Positions 27,461 to 35,741 of a DNA stretch of 35,741 bases are shown here, piece by piece. Position numbers and translations under genes: made by a program. The notes beneath the pieces were generated by a model that saw only the letters and a program-made list of their open reading frames with translations, was not told the DNA's origin and searched no databases. The stretch is from a virus: positions 1 through 35,741 of IMG/VR virus record IMGVR_UViG_3300042923_000268. One strand, written 5' to 3'. Numbering within the stretch: the stretch's first letter is position 1; each line of letters begins with the position of its first letter.

Positions 27461-29494
27461 TTATGAAATTCTAACGCCGTCATTAAATGTAATCGCCTTG
27501 GTGGTCGGACCTCCGGAGGTTGCTGCTACATACACGGTACCACTGAGTCCTGACCCATTGGCTTTAGATGCTAATACGGCACCGAGGTTCTGACCTGCCC
27601 CGTCTATCGATCCGAAGCCGCTTGGAAATCTAACCTGGTACCCGGATGCCGGCGCAAGAGTAATATCTCCTGATGTTACCGTTGAAAGATAGAGTGATTG
27701 GAGCGCATCCAAATGAAGGCCTCCACCTGTAAGCGAATATATCGCCCCATTACGCGTCCCGCCTGCCGTGAAATAAAGCGCAGGGAGCCCAAAGGGGTAT
27801 GCAGGATCGATAGATATATAATTATTGCTGTCTAAGTAAGCTGTTAGAAAAGCGCCGACATTAGATAACTCAATACGCGTACCGGTTGCCGCCGTTCGAA
27901 TTAATGCACCCGTTATCGTGCCACCGATAAACGACCCAGTCACGACTATGTCGCCTGAAAACACACCGCTCGTTGCGTTTATCGTCCCTGTTACTGTCGC
28001 GTCAGTCAACGTAGCCTGTCCGGCCATATTCACCCGAAATGGCGCAGATCCGTAGGATTCATTCCCTAACCAGATGCCAGTGACGTCCGCTTTGAAGATA
28101 TTATCTCCGTTGCCGATTGCGATGTTCCCACCGACGAAACTGGATGCTTCGATTACACCGGTAAATTTATAAATTTCGTTTGGAACGTCAAACCATAGCG
28201 CTTTTTCGCTACCCTTGTAGAATGTCAACTCGTCCGAATTGAATATCGCTTTACTTGCATGATCCTCGCGCTCGATCGTTAACCCTTCGGTTCGGGTAAT
28301 AGTCATGCCGTAATAGGAGCGACCTTGCTTAACGGTATTCTTGATCTGTGTGGTAAGTGTCCCATCCACAGCAAATTCACTCTGCTGTTCGGATATCGAC
28401 GGAGCTTCGACGGTCATCTTAAGCCCGCCCTTAAATGAGACTACGGTATGCAGCATGATTGACTGATATCCGACGATTCCGTTCCATGGGAGTACAGCGT
28501 CGCCCCACGCCATATCAGCATCTAACCACGATAGCGACTCGTCCAAACCGAATCCTATAATGTCACCGTGTTCCAGTTGAGGGAAGCCACGAGAATCCAT
28601 GTTGATCGGTAAGTAGGCGAAACCGTTAAGTGTGGTCAAGAGATCGTCTGTAATCGCCTGCGTTGCGAAGGGATTCTCGATATAAAGCGTATGCGCTTCG
28701 TCGCCCGTGCCTGCTTCATACGTGAGTTCGTCTTCCGTATTGTAGGTAACGACAATCCGTGTGTACTGCTTAATAGGATTCGTCTGCAACGCCCGCACGT
28801 AGTCGGAGGGTCTGTATTCGAATACCGGAGTATCCGCCACATCGAATCGCTTGAATTTCACCTTGCCATCCTTGCCGACAAATACGCTTGCTGAATTAGC
28901 GGAAGCGATGTATCCGAGAACTTGGCGCTTACTATAACCGGCAAGTCCTGCTTGGATCATGTAATTCGGGTCGATTACAACAGAAGCGTCGTAACTGTAA
29001 CCGAGTCCGACACATATCTCGTTCCATACGGCTTGCTGAGGTGCTGGGTAAGTCAGTGAAGAGATATACGGCACGTCGGCCCATACAAGCTTGTCATAAC
29101 AAGTATAGACCCACGTATCATTAACCTTCTCGCGACCATCAACATAGAATTCTCCGAGTGGCATCCACTCTGTTGCCCCTCCTGCCCAGGGGAATATTGC
29201 GTCATCCCACGGCATATCGGCATCTAGCCAAGTCATCCCTGAGAGTGACAATGCCAGGTAAGGCGTAATCCTCGCATTTGCCGGCACGGCGTCCGGCGTA
29301 CGTAGTTTTATAGTTAGCTTAGATAGTATCGTCGTACCGATCTCGAACTCATCGGAGAGCGTTAGGCTATTCTCGATCGTGAAATCGACTATGACGTTGT
29401 TGCCGTATTCCGTCCCCGCGATATCGGCTTTTACGAGGAACTCCCGGTCATGGCGTTTTAAGTATTCTGCGAATGTCTGCGATATAGGGTACAT
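27461..29494 (-). CDS. Tail-associated structural protein (baseplate/tail tip)
   Basis: A 677-residue protein. The N-terminal 370 residues follow the pattern of siphovirus tail-tip proteins (FAEYLKRHDREFLVKADIAG, RQVLGYIASANSASVFVGKD, GFPQLEHGDIIGFG), which join the tail tube to the adhesion device. The C-terminal half is a beta-helix-like array of short repeats (ASSFVGGNIAIGNGDN, GVFSGDIVVTGSFIGGTITG) like phage tail-fibre shafts. Two copies of a 15-residue WLDADM...PW motif occur at 89-103 and 323-337, described as a finding. No peptidase motif is evident. It follows the DUF6711-like gene by three bases. Confidence 0.78.
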   Translation of the reverse strand: MYPISQTFAEYLKRHDREFLVKADIAGTEYGNNVIVDFTIENSLTLSDEFEIGTTILSKLTIKLRTPDAVPANARITPYLALSLSGMTWLDADMPWDDAIFPWAGGATEWMPLGEFYVDGREKVNDTWVYTCYDKLVWADVPYISSLTYPAPQQAVWNEICVGLGYSYDASVVIDPNYMIQAGLAGYSKRQVLGYIASANSASVFVGKDGKVKFKRFDVADTPVFEYRPSDYVRALQTNPIKQYTRIVVTYNTEDELTYEAGTGDEAHTLYIENPFATQAITDDLLTTLNGFAYLPINMDSRGFPQLEHGDIIGFGLDESLSWLDADMAWGDAVLPWNGIVGYQSIMLHTVVSFKGGLKMTVEAPSISEQQSEFAVDGTLTTQIKNTVKQGRSYYGMTITRTEGLTIEREDHASKAIFNSDELTFYKGSEKALWFDVPNEIYKFTGVIEASSFVGGNIAIGNGDNIFKADVTGIWLGNESYGSAPFRVNMAGQATLTDATVTGTINATSGVFSGDIVVTGSFIGGTITGALIRTAATGTRIELSNVGAFLTAYLDSNNYISIDPAYPFGLPALYFTAGGTRNGAIYSLTGGGLHLDALQSLYLSTVTSGDITLAPASGYQVRFPSGFGSIDGAGQNLGAVLASKANGSGLSGTVYVAATSGGPTTKAITFNDGVRIS

Positions 29495-29497
29495 CGC

Positions 29498-29857
29498 TTA
29501 TTGCTCCGTCAAGGTAACCTGGAGACCGTCCCACCAGAGCACCCCGTTCTTATCGATCGCCACTGGCGCCGGTCGATTTCCGACATACATCCGCTTTGTG
29601 ACGTGTTTACCCGCCATCGGGTCCGGATAGTAGAAATCAAAAAACACAGGTTCCATGGATTTTAAGATCGCCGAAATCTTGTCCCACGGAAGCACGCTAA
29701 AGCTCATTTCGATTTGCCGTTTTACAGCTACTCGGTCCCGATTAAGCGTTCCGTCAGCGGCACGAGTCGTTGAATCCGCGTCATCTAAATCGAGTACGGT
29801 TACGGTAAATTCAATCGGATAAGCGGCGATCTCTACATTATTAATTTTAAGCTCCAC
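29498..29857 (-). CDS. DUF6711-like tail protein
   Basis: A 119-residue protein that fits DUF6711 of Gram-positive siphoviruses: opening MELKINNVEIAAYPIEFTV, then LDDADSTTRAADGTLNRDRV, AVKRQIEMSFSVLPWDKISA and a closing DGLQVTLTEQ. It lies between the tape measure and the tail-tip gene, the location of distal tail or baseplate hub components. The precise role is not established. The assignment comes from recall of pattern and position, not from a search. Confidence 0.68.
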   Translation of the reverse strand: MELKINNVEIAAYPIEFTVTVLDLDDADSTTRAADGTLNRDRVAVKRQIEMSFSVLPWDKISAILKSMEPVFFDFYYPDPMAGKHVTKRMYVGNRPAPVAIDKNGVLWWDGLQVTLTEQ

Positions 29858-29869
29858 GTCGCCGCCTCC

Positions 29870-32356
29870 TTATGTCGTTAGTAGATTGCGCCCCGAGCGC
29901 CGAGAAAGATCATTCAGGCCCGTAGCCGCGGCTCGCGCGAGATCTGTCCGGCTAATCGCCTGCTGCCCGTTTCCGCTTGGCTGCTTTACTGCCGCTAGGA
30001 TCGCCTTAAGTACGCCGACAACTTCGCGGTTATCGTCCTTGCCTAGCATCGCCTCAAGCTTAGATAGCGGCGCGATGACCTCCGGATCCGATGCGGCTCC
30101 CTTGTTATCTCCAACCATAGCGAGTGTAGGTCCGAAGGCGAGTCCACCTTTTGCAAGTTTCGGAATTGTCGGGATGCTAAAACCAAATGAACTGTAGCCC
30201 GTTAGATCCTTCACCCATCCAGGTACATCAACTTTCACTTTGTTGAGCCCTTTAATCAATGCATTGATACCGTCAATAATGAGATTAAGAGGGAACTTTA
30301 TAACCGCCCAGAGCCCGTCCATAATCCCCTTAAATATTCCTTTGATACCTTCCCAAGCTTTTTTCCAATCGCCCGTGAACACGCCTGTAATGAAATTCAT
30401 TAAGCCAATAAAGATTTTCTTTACCCCGTCTATGACTCCGCCAATGCTATCGAATGCATTGCTAAACACAGAGACCAATACATCTTTCACGAAGTTCGCT
30501 ACCGGCTTCAATGCGTTTTGCCACAACCAAACAAAGGCATCGGCTAAGGCCTTAAGAACCGGCATAATAACAGATTTGAAAAAATTACCGAGAGGAACGA
30601 AAACATTTTTCCAAAGAAATGTTAGTACAGCAGAGACAGCCTCTATGGCCGGGCCAAGCATTTCTCCCAAAGCCTTACCGAGTGGAACGAGAACCTTCTC
30701 CCAAAAACTCTTTGCAATCTTTGCTACCGTCTCAAAGGCTATGGCAAGAACTTCGCCTAGAACTTTGCCGATCGGAAGTAATACATTCGTCCATAGCCAT
30801 TTCAGGAAATTACCAAAGGGAACGAGAACGTTTTTCCAAAGCCATTCCGCCGCCACCTGAACGCCTTTCCACGCCATTACGAATACGTCACCTAACCATT
30901 GACCTAGTGGAACTAGAACATCTGTCCAAAGCCATTTAGCTGTATTGCCGATCTCCTGAAGGATGCCATCGACAACACCGCGGAACTGTTCATTCGTACG
31001 GTAGAAATAGACGAATGCACCTACTAGCGCGGCGACTGCTGCGACGATTGCAATGACTGGCCAACTGAGCCCCGCTATGAAAGGGAGTACGGCAGCGGCC
31101 GCAATTCGAATCGCAGTTATCGCTTTTGTAACTGCTGCAGAGATCGCCCCCCATTTTGCAATTAGAAATGCCGTTGCGATACCGGCACCAATTGCGGCGA
31201 GTGAGGCGATAATGATGTCGGAGTTATCGCGAATAAAATTGGTCATTGATCCAAATGCCGATTTAATCTGACTAGCCATGTTTTTAAACTTATCCGCCAA
31301 CTCTTTCGCCTTAGTCCCGACTTCCGTTAAGACCCCGGCTTGTCCTATTCCAGCATCGGCTATCGGAACACTTCCACCAACACCTTCTCCTGCATCGCCG
31401 GCGCCACTCGCCGACTTCCCGCCAACGAGATTTACTTGGTCGAAGCCCGCGACGGATTCCTGCGCTTTCTTTCCTGCTTCCTCGTAGGCGTCCCCGAGTC
31501 CGGCGACTGCTGCCGTTTGGGATGCTACGGCGTTCGATTGCTGAGCTTGCTTCACGCCAAATAATGCGTGAGTAAATGCCGCTACGAAATTCATTGCATC
31601 CGCCAGCGCCCCTGCGAGCCGTGTAAGCGCCGGCAGAATCGCGTTGTATATCGGAAGGAATGCCACACCGAGAGCGAGGCGCGCATTCTTGAGTTGAGCA
31701 ACGAACGCGGATTGACGCGATGCCGTATTCGTTGCAAGCTCCAGTCCGTACTTCTTCGCGGCTTGCTCCAGTATCGCGAAATACCGGACAGTCTGCTGCG
31801 TGTTGAAGTTGAGTTGTTGCCACGACTTCCCGTTAGCAAACTGCTTGAACGCATCCGTCGATTCGATTAACGCGACATTTACGTTAAGTCCTAAATCCTC
31901 GATTGCTTCGGTGTTCCCCAGCAACCCGGAACGGATCCGCTCCATGACATCTTCCATCGTCCGACCGGTTGAACTGGCGACGACGGCGGAAGCTTTTAGT
32001 AAATCCTGAGTGCGACGAAAGGTCTCTGCTGTCCCAGATGAAAAGCCGCTTAGGAGGTTCGCATAGGTCGCCCCAAACATCACGGCTTCGGAACGAGCCA
32101 TGCCAAACGCCGAAGCACTTTCATTTGACCAATTCACGAACTCTTGCGCGCTCGATCCTAGTAATCTATTGATCTGACCGATGGCTGCTTCAAACTTAAT
32201 AGCTTCATCGATTGCAGACTTAAACCCTAGACCTACACCAAGACCCGCGAGCGCCGCGCCGATTGTTTTTACCGTGCGCTGCACTTCCCGCTGCGCGTTT
32301 CGTAATCCGGATAGATCCGCGCCAATCCGTACGAGTAGATTCCTTACAACGCTCAT
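29870..32356 (-). CDS. Tail tape measure protein
   Basis: An 828-residue tail tape measure protein that should set tail length. The N-terminus (VRIGADLSGLRNAQREVQ) and the helical stretch to about 350 are typical. Hydrophobic segments lie at about 380-450. Residues 475-622 hold six copies of a W-L-W-x-N-V-L-x-PLG motif, mostly 30 residues apart. The last part is Gly/Lys-rich and ends in RSGRNLLTT. The start ATG overlaps the preceding stop (ATGA). It lies behind the tail assembly chaperone pair, the normal order. Confidence 0.93.
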   Translation of the reverse strand: MSVVRNLLVRIGADLSGLRNAQREVQRTVKTIGAALAGLGVGLGFKSAIDEAIKFEAAIGQINRLLGSSAQEFVNWSNESASAFGMARSEAVMFGATYANLLSGFSSGTAETFRRTQDLLKASAVVASSTGRTMEDVMERIRSGLLGNTEAIEDLGLNVNVALIESTDAFKQFANGKSWQQLNFNTQQTVRYFAILEQAAKKYGLELATNTASRQSAFVAQLKNARLALGVAFLPIYNAILPALTRLAGALADAMNFVAAFTHALFGVKQAQQSNAVASQTAAVAGLGDAYEEAGKKAQESVAGFDQVNLVGGKSASGAGDAGEGVGGSVPIADAGIGQAGVLTEVGTKAKELADKFKNMASQIKSAFGSMTNFIRDNSDIIIASLAAIGAGIATAFLIAKWGAISAAVTKAITAIRIAAAAVLPFIAGLSWPVIAIVAAVAALVGAFVYFYRTNEQFRGVVDGILQEIGNTAKWLWTDVLVPLGQWLGDVFVMAWKGVQVAAEWLWKNVLVPFGNFLKWLWTNVLLPIGKVLGEVLAIAFETVAKIAKSFWEKVLVPLGKALGEMLGPAIEAVSAVLTFLWKNVFVPLGNFFKSVIMPVLKALADAFVWLWQNALKPVANFVKDVLVSVFSNAFDSIGGVIDGVKKIFIGLMNFITGVFTGDWKKAWEGIKGIFKGIMDGLWAVIKFPLNLIIDGINALIKGLNKVKVDVPGWVKDLTGYSSFGFSIPTIPKLAKGGLAFGPTLAMVGDNKGAASDPEVIAPLSKLEAMLGKDDNREVVGVLKAILAAVKQPSGNGQQAISRTDLARAAATGLNDLSRRSGRNLLTT

Positions 32357-32631
32357 TCGGTTCCCTCCTCTCCGCCGAGACTCTTGTGAAGTCGCTTGAT
32401 CATCGCGAGCATTTCGTCGTCGGACTGCGCTTTTTTGGGTTTCGCTTGCTCAATCAATAGCTTTTTGAGGTCCGGCATACGCTTCACTCGTCCCCAATAA
32501 GCCGTAAGATAAGCGTTTTGTCTGCTTTCGTTCAGCTCAGATATCAAGCCTTCGTTATGGACCTCTATATGGAGGTTCAATTCTCTAGGCGTCATGTCGT
32601 CGTAATCACGGATCGATATGCCGACCCGCAA
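32353..32631 (-). CDS. Tail assembly chaperone, frameshifted part (T-like)
   Basis: Alone this frame would give 92 residues from a TTG at 32631 with no ribosome binding site. In truth it is probably read by -1 frameshift from the chaperone upstream. The in-frame sequence before it stays open (PWDWQESLKAALRVGISIRD spans the join to residue 8 here) back to the slippery site. GT-like proteins of this kind link the tape measure to the tail tube during assembly. The end overlaps the tape measure start (ATGA). The full fusion would be 221 residues. Confidence 0.8.
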   Translation of the reverse strand: MRVGISIRDYDDMTPRELNLHIEVHNEGLISELNESRQNAYLTAYWGRVKRMPDLKKLLIEQAKPKKAQSDDEMLAMIKRLHKSLGGEEGTE

Positions 32632-32639
32632 TGCGGCTT

Positions 32640-33017
32640 TTAGCGATTCCTGCCAGTCCCACGGCTTGGGCTCGGCAGATTCCCCGGCTTCCCCGCCGCT
32701 TGTCCGTTTCCCGAGAGACTTCCCATTGATTTCTCCATGGCTTCCGTCACTTTGGAGATCAGATATTCCATGCTTGGAGCCTCGTCGAGAATATCTTCCA
32801 TTTGCTCCATGGTTAACGTTTCGCCGTTAAGACGCGCATCGCGCTGTAGTCCATAGAAATAGATTTCTTCTAGCTGTGAGGAATCAAGGTCGTCGTCACC
32901 AAGCTGCTCCACTCCCTTGCCAGAGACGGCGGCTAGCTTCTTCAAAGCTTTATGTCCAAAACGCAATTCACGTTGTCTGTCGAGGTTTACGATAACTACA
33001 TCGTTGTTGTCTTTCAT
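32640..33017 (-). CDS. Tail assembly chaperone (G-like)
   Basis: A 125-residue protein. The core (VVIVNLDRQRELRFGHKALK, then SQLEEIYFYGLQRDARL) looks like siphovirus tail assembly chaperones of the TAC_12 type. A perfect slippery heptamer, GGGAAAC, lies near its C-terminus, and the frame downstream carries the T-like part. I use the ATG at 33017, nine bases after GGAGG. The ATG at 33023 is only three bases from it. The bases after the heptamer code for a Gly/Pro/Ser-rich tail, typical of out-of-frame dual coding. Confidence 0.82.
   Translation of the reverse strand: MKDNNDVVIVNLDRQRELRFGHKALKKLAAVSGKGVEQLGDDDLDSSQLEEIYFYGLQRDARLNGETLTMEQMEDILDEAPSMEYLISKVTEAMEKSMGSLSGNGQAAGKPGNLPSPSRGTGRNR
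32706..32712 (-). promoter_or_regulatory. -1 ribosomal frameshift slippery heptamer
   Basis: On the minus strand the heptamer is G GGA AAC in the zero frame, the canonical X XXY YYZ form, close to GGGAAAG of lambda G/GT. A -1 shift here joins the 32640-33017 frame to the 32353-32631 frame without a stop. With one base reread, the span 33017 to 32353 equals 222 codons exactly. Confidence 0.85.
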
Positions 33018-33081
33018 GGTCATTTTCCTCCAATCAAAATAGGCTAGAGCCGTTAAGCCCTAGCCGCGTTCATTTTTGGTA

Positions 33082-33795
33082 TTAGGAAGTCTTCAATACG
33101 ACGACTTCATAGACAACAGGTGTCTTGCCTTCTTCTTGTGCGACGATGGTTAGTTTCTTGCCGACGTTGAGCGTCAACGGAATTGCACCGGACGCGACCG
33201 CCGTTGTGAGCTCAGCCGAGAACACGCCGTCAAGGTAAAGCTTAATCGTATGGTCTACAGCCGTAGCCGTAACCGTTACACTCGTGGCGGAAACGCCGCT
33301 GAACGTATACGTGAACTTGTTGTTTGCAAACGTTGGAGCGAGTGCGCCGCCTGTACCCGTAAGCGATAGTGCGGATAGACCGGCGCTCGCCGTTTGGGCT
33401 AACGTCGGTTTGCCGCTGACCTTAATCGTCGCTTCGAATGCGATCAACTCCTCGAGTTCGGAGTTACCGCCGTTGTAGCTCGTCACTACACCGTTAAACG
33501 ACCAAGTAGCGCCGAGAGCTGACGGGAATATGATTTCGAAATCAGTCACATCGCCGGCTTCGAATGCCGTGTCGAGTGCGGCTTGTCCGAGATCCGATGG
33601 GTCGAAGTATCCGGAAATCGATACCTCTCCGCCATCCTTGAACCCGCCGATAAACGTGCGGTATCCGCCGTCGCTATCGAGCGTCGTCGTGTCTAGCGTG
33701 TCGGCCGTCTTCTCCGGCGCGCTGATAGACGTTAATCCGGCGATAAAATTCAGTCCGATTTTAATCTTTGTTCCTACGGAACGTTTTGCTTCCAA
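33082..33795 (-). CDS. Major tail tube protein with C-terminal Ig-like domain
   Basis: A 237-residue tail tube protein. The first 130 residues (GTKIKIGLNFIAGLTSISAP, ADTLDTTTLDSDGGYRTFIG, LIAFEATIKVSGKPT) match siphovirus tube subunits. Residues from about 138 to the end (LSALSLTGTGGALAPTF, TYTFSGVSATSVTVTA) form an Ig-like beta-sandwich of the cadherin-like type that decorates the tail surface. The TTG at 33795 follows GAGGGTG by five bases, so I prefer it over the GTG at 33804, though this remains uncertain. It is made in many copies per tail. Confidence 0.88.
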   Translation of the reverse strand: MEAKRSVGTKIKIGLNFIAGLTSISAPEKTADTLDTTTLDSDGGYRTFIGGFKDGGEVSISGYFDPSDLGQAALDTAFEAGDVTDFEIIFPSALGATWSFNGVVTSYNGGNSELEELIAFEATIKVSGKPTLAQTASAGLSALSLTGTGGALAPTFANNKFTYTFSGVSATSVTVTATAVDHTIKLYLDGVFSAELTTAVASGAIPLTLNVGKKLTIVAQEEGKTPVVYEVVVLKTS

Positions 33796-33810
33796 AATAA
33801 TCACCCTCTC

Positions 33811-34200
33811 TTAGAAATAAACTTCGAACTCGACCATGCAGCGATATAGCTTCGGCTTTTCTTCATAGAACGTTAACGGCTGCCGGTAAACGACCTCTTG
33901 AATGAAAGGTCCCGTTTCCGCTATTGCTCGCCCTTGCATGCTGATTAGCTTGTCGATCGCGATAGTCGTTATGGAATGCGCGTCCAGATACCTCGGCGCG
34001 ATAATATTTAATTCGCCGCGGATTGTCTGTCCCGTTTGGAAAGTGCTGAGATCCTTCGTTCTTAAGCCCGGTGTGGCTAAGTAGATCAAATACGGCTGAG
34101 TTAGGTCGAACTTTTGTTCAGGCGCAACGAGGGGGTACACGCGGTTATTTAGCGCCGCGATGGACTTAAGTTCAATGACAAACGCCGCTTCAAAATCCAT
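33811..34200 (-). CDS. Tail terminator / completion protein
   Basis: A 129-residue protein. Its position right before the tail tube gene and patterns such as LKSIAALNNRVYPLVAPEQ, IRGELNIIAPRYLDAHSI and a closing YRCMVEFEVYF fit the DUF3168/SPP1 gp17-like tail completion family, which caps the tube and connects it to the head. No start conflict is seen and the spacing to the next gene is 15 bases. The assignment is moderately certain. Confidence 0.78.
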   Translation of the reverse strand: MDFEAAFVIELKSIAALNNRVYPLVAPEQKFDLTQPYLIYLATPGLRTKDLSTFQTGQTIRGELNIIAPRYLDAHSITTIAIDKLISMQGRAIAETGPFIQEVVYRQPLTFYEEKPKLYRCMVEFEVYF

Positions 34201-34201
34201 C

Positions 34202-34654
34202 TTATCGCCCCCTACTTCTCGCCCATGCTTGGTCGACTTTCTTCAAAGCCACTTCGACTATCTTCTTCTCGACTTGCCTCGCGTTCTCTTCAACGGAGTT
34301 TCGGAGATACCGGAATCCCGGTACATACCCGCCATCGACCGTTAAGAAGCCATATTCCTGACTCGCGGGATAGTACGAACGCTCGCCTTCGAGTGATATT
34401 TTAACGAACGTGTCGTTCATAGCCGGGTCCATCATGACGTCGTAAACAGCCTTACCCGGCTTCACCTTACGCTCTCGCTTAAGGATGATTCCGCGCTTAA
34501 GCTCTCCGGTATCTTCCGGCGCGTTTTGCTTTGCGGCTTTGCGAACGATCTTCGCCCCTGCCGATGCGCCCTGGGTCGCCGCCGTTTGAGGAACGCGCCC
34601 GAGTCGTTCGATTGCGCGTTGAAGTTCCCGCATACCTTCGATCCGTGGTGCCAT
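34202..34654 (-). CDS. HK97 gp10-like tail-connector protein
   Basis: A 150-residue protein. The opening (IEGMRELQRAIERLGRV) and SAGAKIVRKAAKQNAPEDTG, then LKRGIILKRERKVKPGKAVY are textbook for HK97-gp10_like proteins, and YYPASQEYGFLTVDGGYVPG is the expected central section. The family works at the head-tail joint or tail assembly in siphoviruses. The gene is one base from the next and on the same strand. Confidence 0.9.
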   Translation of the reverse strand: MAPRIEGMRELQRAIERLGRVPQTAATQGASAGAKIVRKAAKQNAPEDTGELKRGIILKRERKVKPGKAVYDVMMDPAMNDTFVKISLEGERSYYPASQEYGFLTVDGGYVPGFRYLRNSVEENARQVEKKIVEVALKKVDQAWARSRGR

Positions 34655-34655
34655 G

Positions 34656-35009
34656 TTATTGTCGCTCCTTACTCATGAGCTGTAATTCGACATTGGCGTA
34701 CTCCGGATTGATGATGTGCAGGATCTCGAACACGATATCGCCATAAACGACTCGCATCGTCCGGTCGACCCCGGGGCGAAAGCGAATGCGGATCCGCGTC
34801 GTGACGTCCGCGTTATCCCGCATAGCCGCGAAATATTCTTGCCCACGCAGAGGTTCAATAGCGGCCCATACCGCAACGACATCCGTCCAGGCTTCAAGGG
34901 ATTGTCCGGAAGCATCCGAGTCGTCTGATAGAGCCTGGATAACAACACGCTTATTGAGCCGTGCCGTAAGCGACTTCCCTTTATCGCCAGTACACCCTTT
35001 GCAACTCAT
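34656..35009 (-). CDS. Head closure / head-tail joining protein
   Basis: A 117-residue protein. ARLNKRVVIQALSDDSDASG and EAWTDVVAVWAAIEPLRGQE are typical of the Phage_H_T_join (SPP1 gp16-like) family, followed by RIRIRFRPGVDRTMRVVYGD. The frame is open further upstream but that part is the antisense of the connector gene. The ATG at 35009 overlaps the connector stop and follows GGGTGG. The short N-terminus has two Cys in a C-x2-C form (MSCKGC). Confidence 0.9.
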   Translation of the reverse strand: MSCKGCTGDKGKSLTARLNKRVVIQALSDDSDASGQSLEAWTDVVAVWAAIEPLRGQEYFAAMRDNADVTTRIRIRFRPGVDRTMRVVYGDIVFEILHIINPEYANVELQLMSKERQ

Positions 35010-35566
35010 ACAGGCACCACCCGATCTTGACTGAGCAAGGATAGGACAGCTGGAGGCGGATCGCACATCCCGTTCTCGAACCAGTGCATGACGAGAAGCG
35101 TAATCGCCTGCTTGATCTTCTGCGGAACAGCTTCGGCCGCGTCCCCGTATCCCGCGACATATGTCACAATGATTCCATTCACACGGGATAGACTCGATGC
35201 CGGCCATGACTCGGATGCAACCAATTGAGCAACGAAGGAATAGTAATCGACTTCGTAATTGCTCGGGTCCCACGTAGTCGACGTGCCTTCTTGGTCGGTA
35301 TAGATGATCGATGTCACGTTTTGAAGATTAGGACGCGGCAACTCGAGTCTAGACTTATGCGGCCAACCATCAAGCGCGAGCTCGAATGTCTGTGAGATGT
35401 AAACGCGGTTTTGATAACCTTCGCACCATTCTCGTGCCGCGATGATTAAGCCGTTAAGTTGATCGTCGTAAGCTTCGTCATCAGCATCGATCCGAAGCTG
35501 GATCTTGACTTCGTCAAGCGTAACCGGCTCGATGGCCGGCGGATCTTTAAGCTTTAAGCCGGCCAT
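35006..35566 (-). CDS. Head-tail connector protein (gp6-like)
   Basis: A 186-residue connector protein. PVTLDEVKIQLRIDADDEAY, DDQLNGLIIAAREWCEGYQN and KIKQAITLLVMHWFENGMCD are diagnostic for the HK97 gp6/phiE125 gp8-like family that binds under the portal. The ATG is preceded by GAGGTGAT. Its neighbour upstream is the repeat-bearing gene at the edge, so the capsid gene probably follows further right. Confidence 0.9.
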   Translation of the reverse strand: MAGLKLKDPPAIEPVTLDEVKIQLRIDADDEAYDDQLNGLIIAAREWCEGYQNRVYISQTFELALDGWPHKSRLELPRPNLQNVTSIIYTDQEGTSTTWDPSNYEVDYYSFVAQLVASESWPASSLSRVNGIIVTYVAGYGDAAEAVPQKIKQAITLLVMHWFENGMCDPPPAVLSLLSQDRVVPV

Positions 35567-35577
35567 GCCGGATCACC

Positions 35578-35741
<164 letters not shown>

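Noticed and set aside
34656-35273. 205-residue version of the head closure protein
   Set aside because: The first 88 residues are read from the connector gene in another frame. The ATG at 35009 has a good site and the expected family length.

Overview
The window is most of the genome of a temperate, siphovirus-type phage of a Gram-positive (Bacillota) host. Paenibacillus or a close relative is my best guess. This rests on the strong AGGAGG-type ribosome binding sites, a GAAC-N4-GTTC LexA box, the DUF771/DUF2800/DUF2815 early genes, and an AgrD with a QPE-P-ELL tail. Nearly every gene is on the minus strand. The exceptions are the repressor, ImmA-like and integrase genes, one small HTH gene and one short RNA. 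No tRNA, rRNA, CRISPR array or insertion sequence was seen.

Reading leftward from the switch (about 17.1 kb), two XRE regulators diverge across a cluster of 15-bp operators. The early operon (16.9 to 0.95 kb) then runs without opposing genes: DUF771, small membrane and lipoprotein genes, a DUF2800 nuclease, a DUF2815 single-strand binding protein, a MazG-like protein, DNA polymerase A, a C5 methyltransferase, an SF2 helicase, an N4/N6 methyltransferase, a PrimPol/VapE helicase, a VRR-NUC nuclease, a SNF2 helicase, a DUF4406 protein and a sigma-like late regulator. Just after the regulator lies a candidate activated late promoter, then an HNH nuclease gene of the kind that sits next to terminase. 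Rightward from the switch come the repressor, an ImmA-like protease and a tyrosine integrase with a probable attP.

The late genes enter at the right edge and also run leftward: an open gene with a long Glu-Pro repeat, head-tail connector proteins, tail tube, a tail chaperone pair joined by a -1 frameshift, tape measure, tail proteins, a pectate-lyase-like spike, a membrane glycosyltransferase (likely lysogenic conversion), holin and endolysin. Integrase and attP lie between lysis and early genes, so the sequence reads as the circular, unintegrated phage form. Terminase, portal and capsid would lie in the part not shown.

The most exciting region is 20.3-22.9 kb. A self-contained, terminator-bounded operon encodes a DNA-binding protein, an AgrC-like membrane sensor without a kinase, AgrB, a 42-residue AgrD whose ring residue is Ser instead of Cys, and a LytTR DNA-binding protein without a receiver domain. 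Its promoter is buried in a 40-bp palindrome, and the gene just upstream carries a LexA-type SOS box. This looks like a phage-encoded peptide quorum-sensing circuit that skips the usual phosphorelay and sits beside a DNA-damage-responsive gene.
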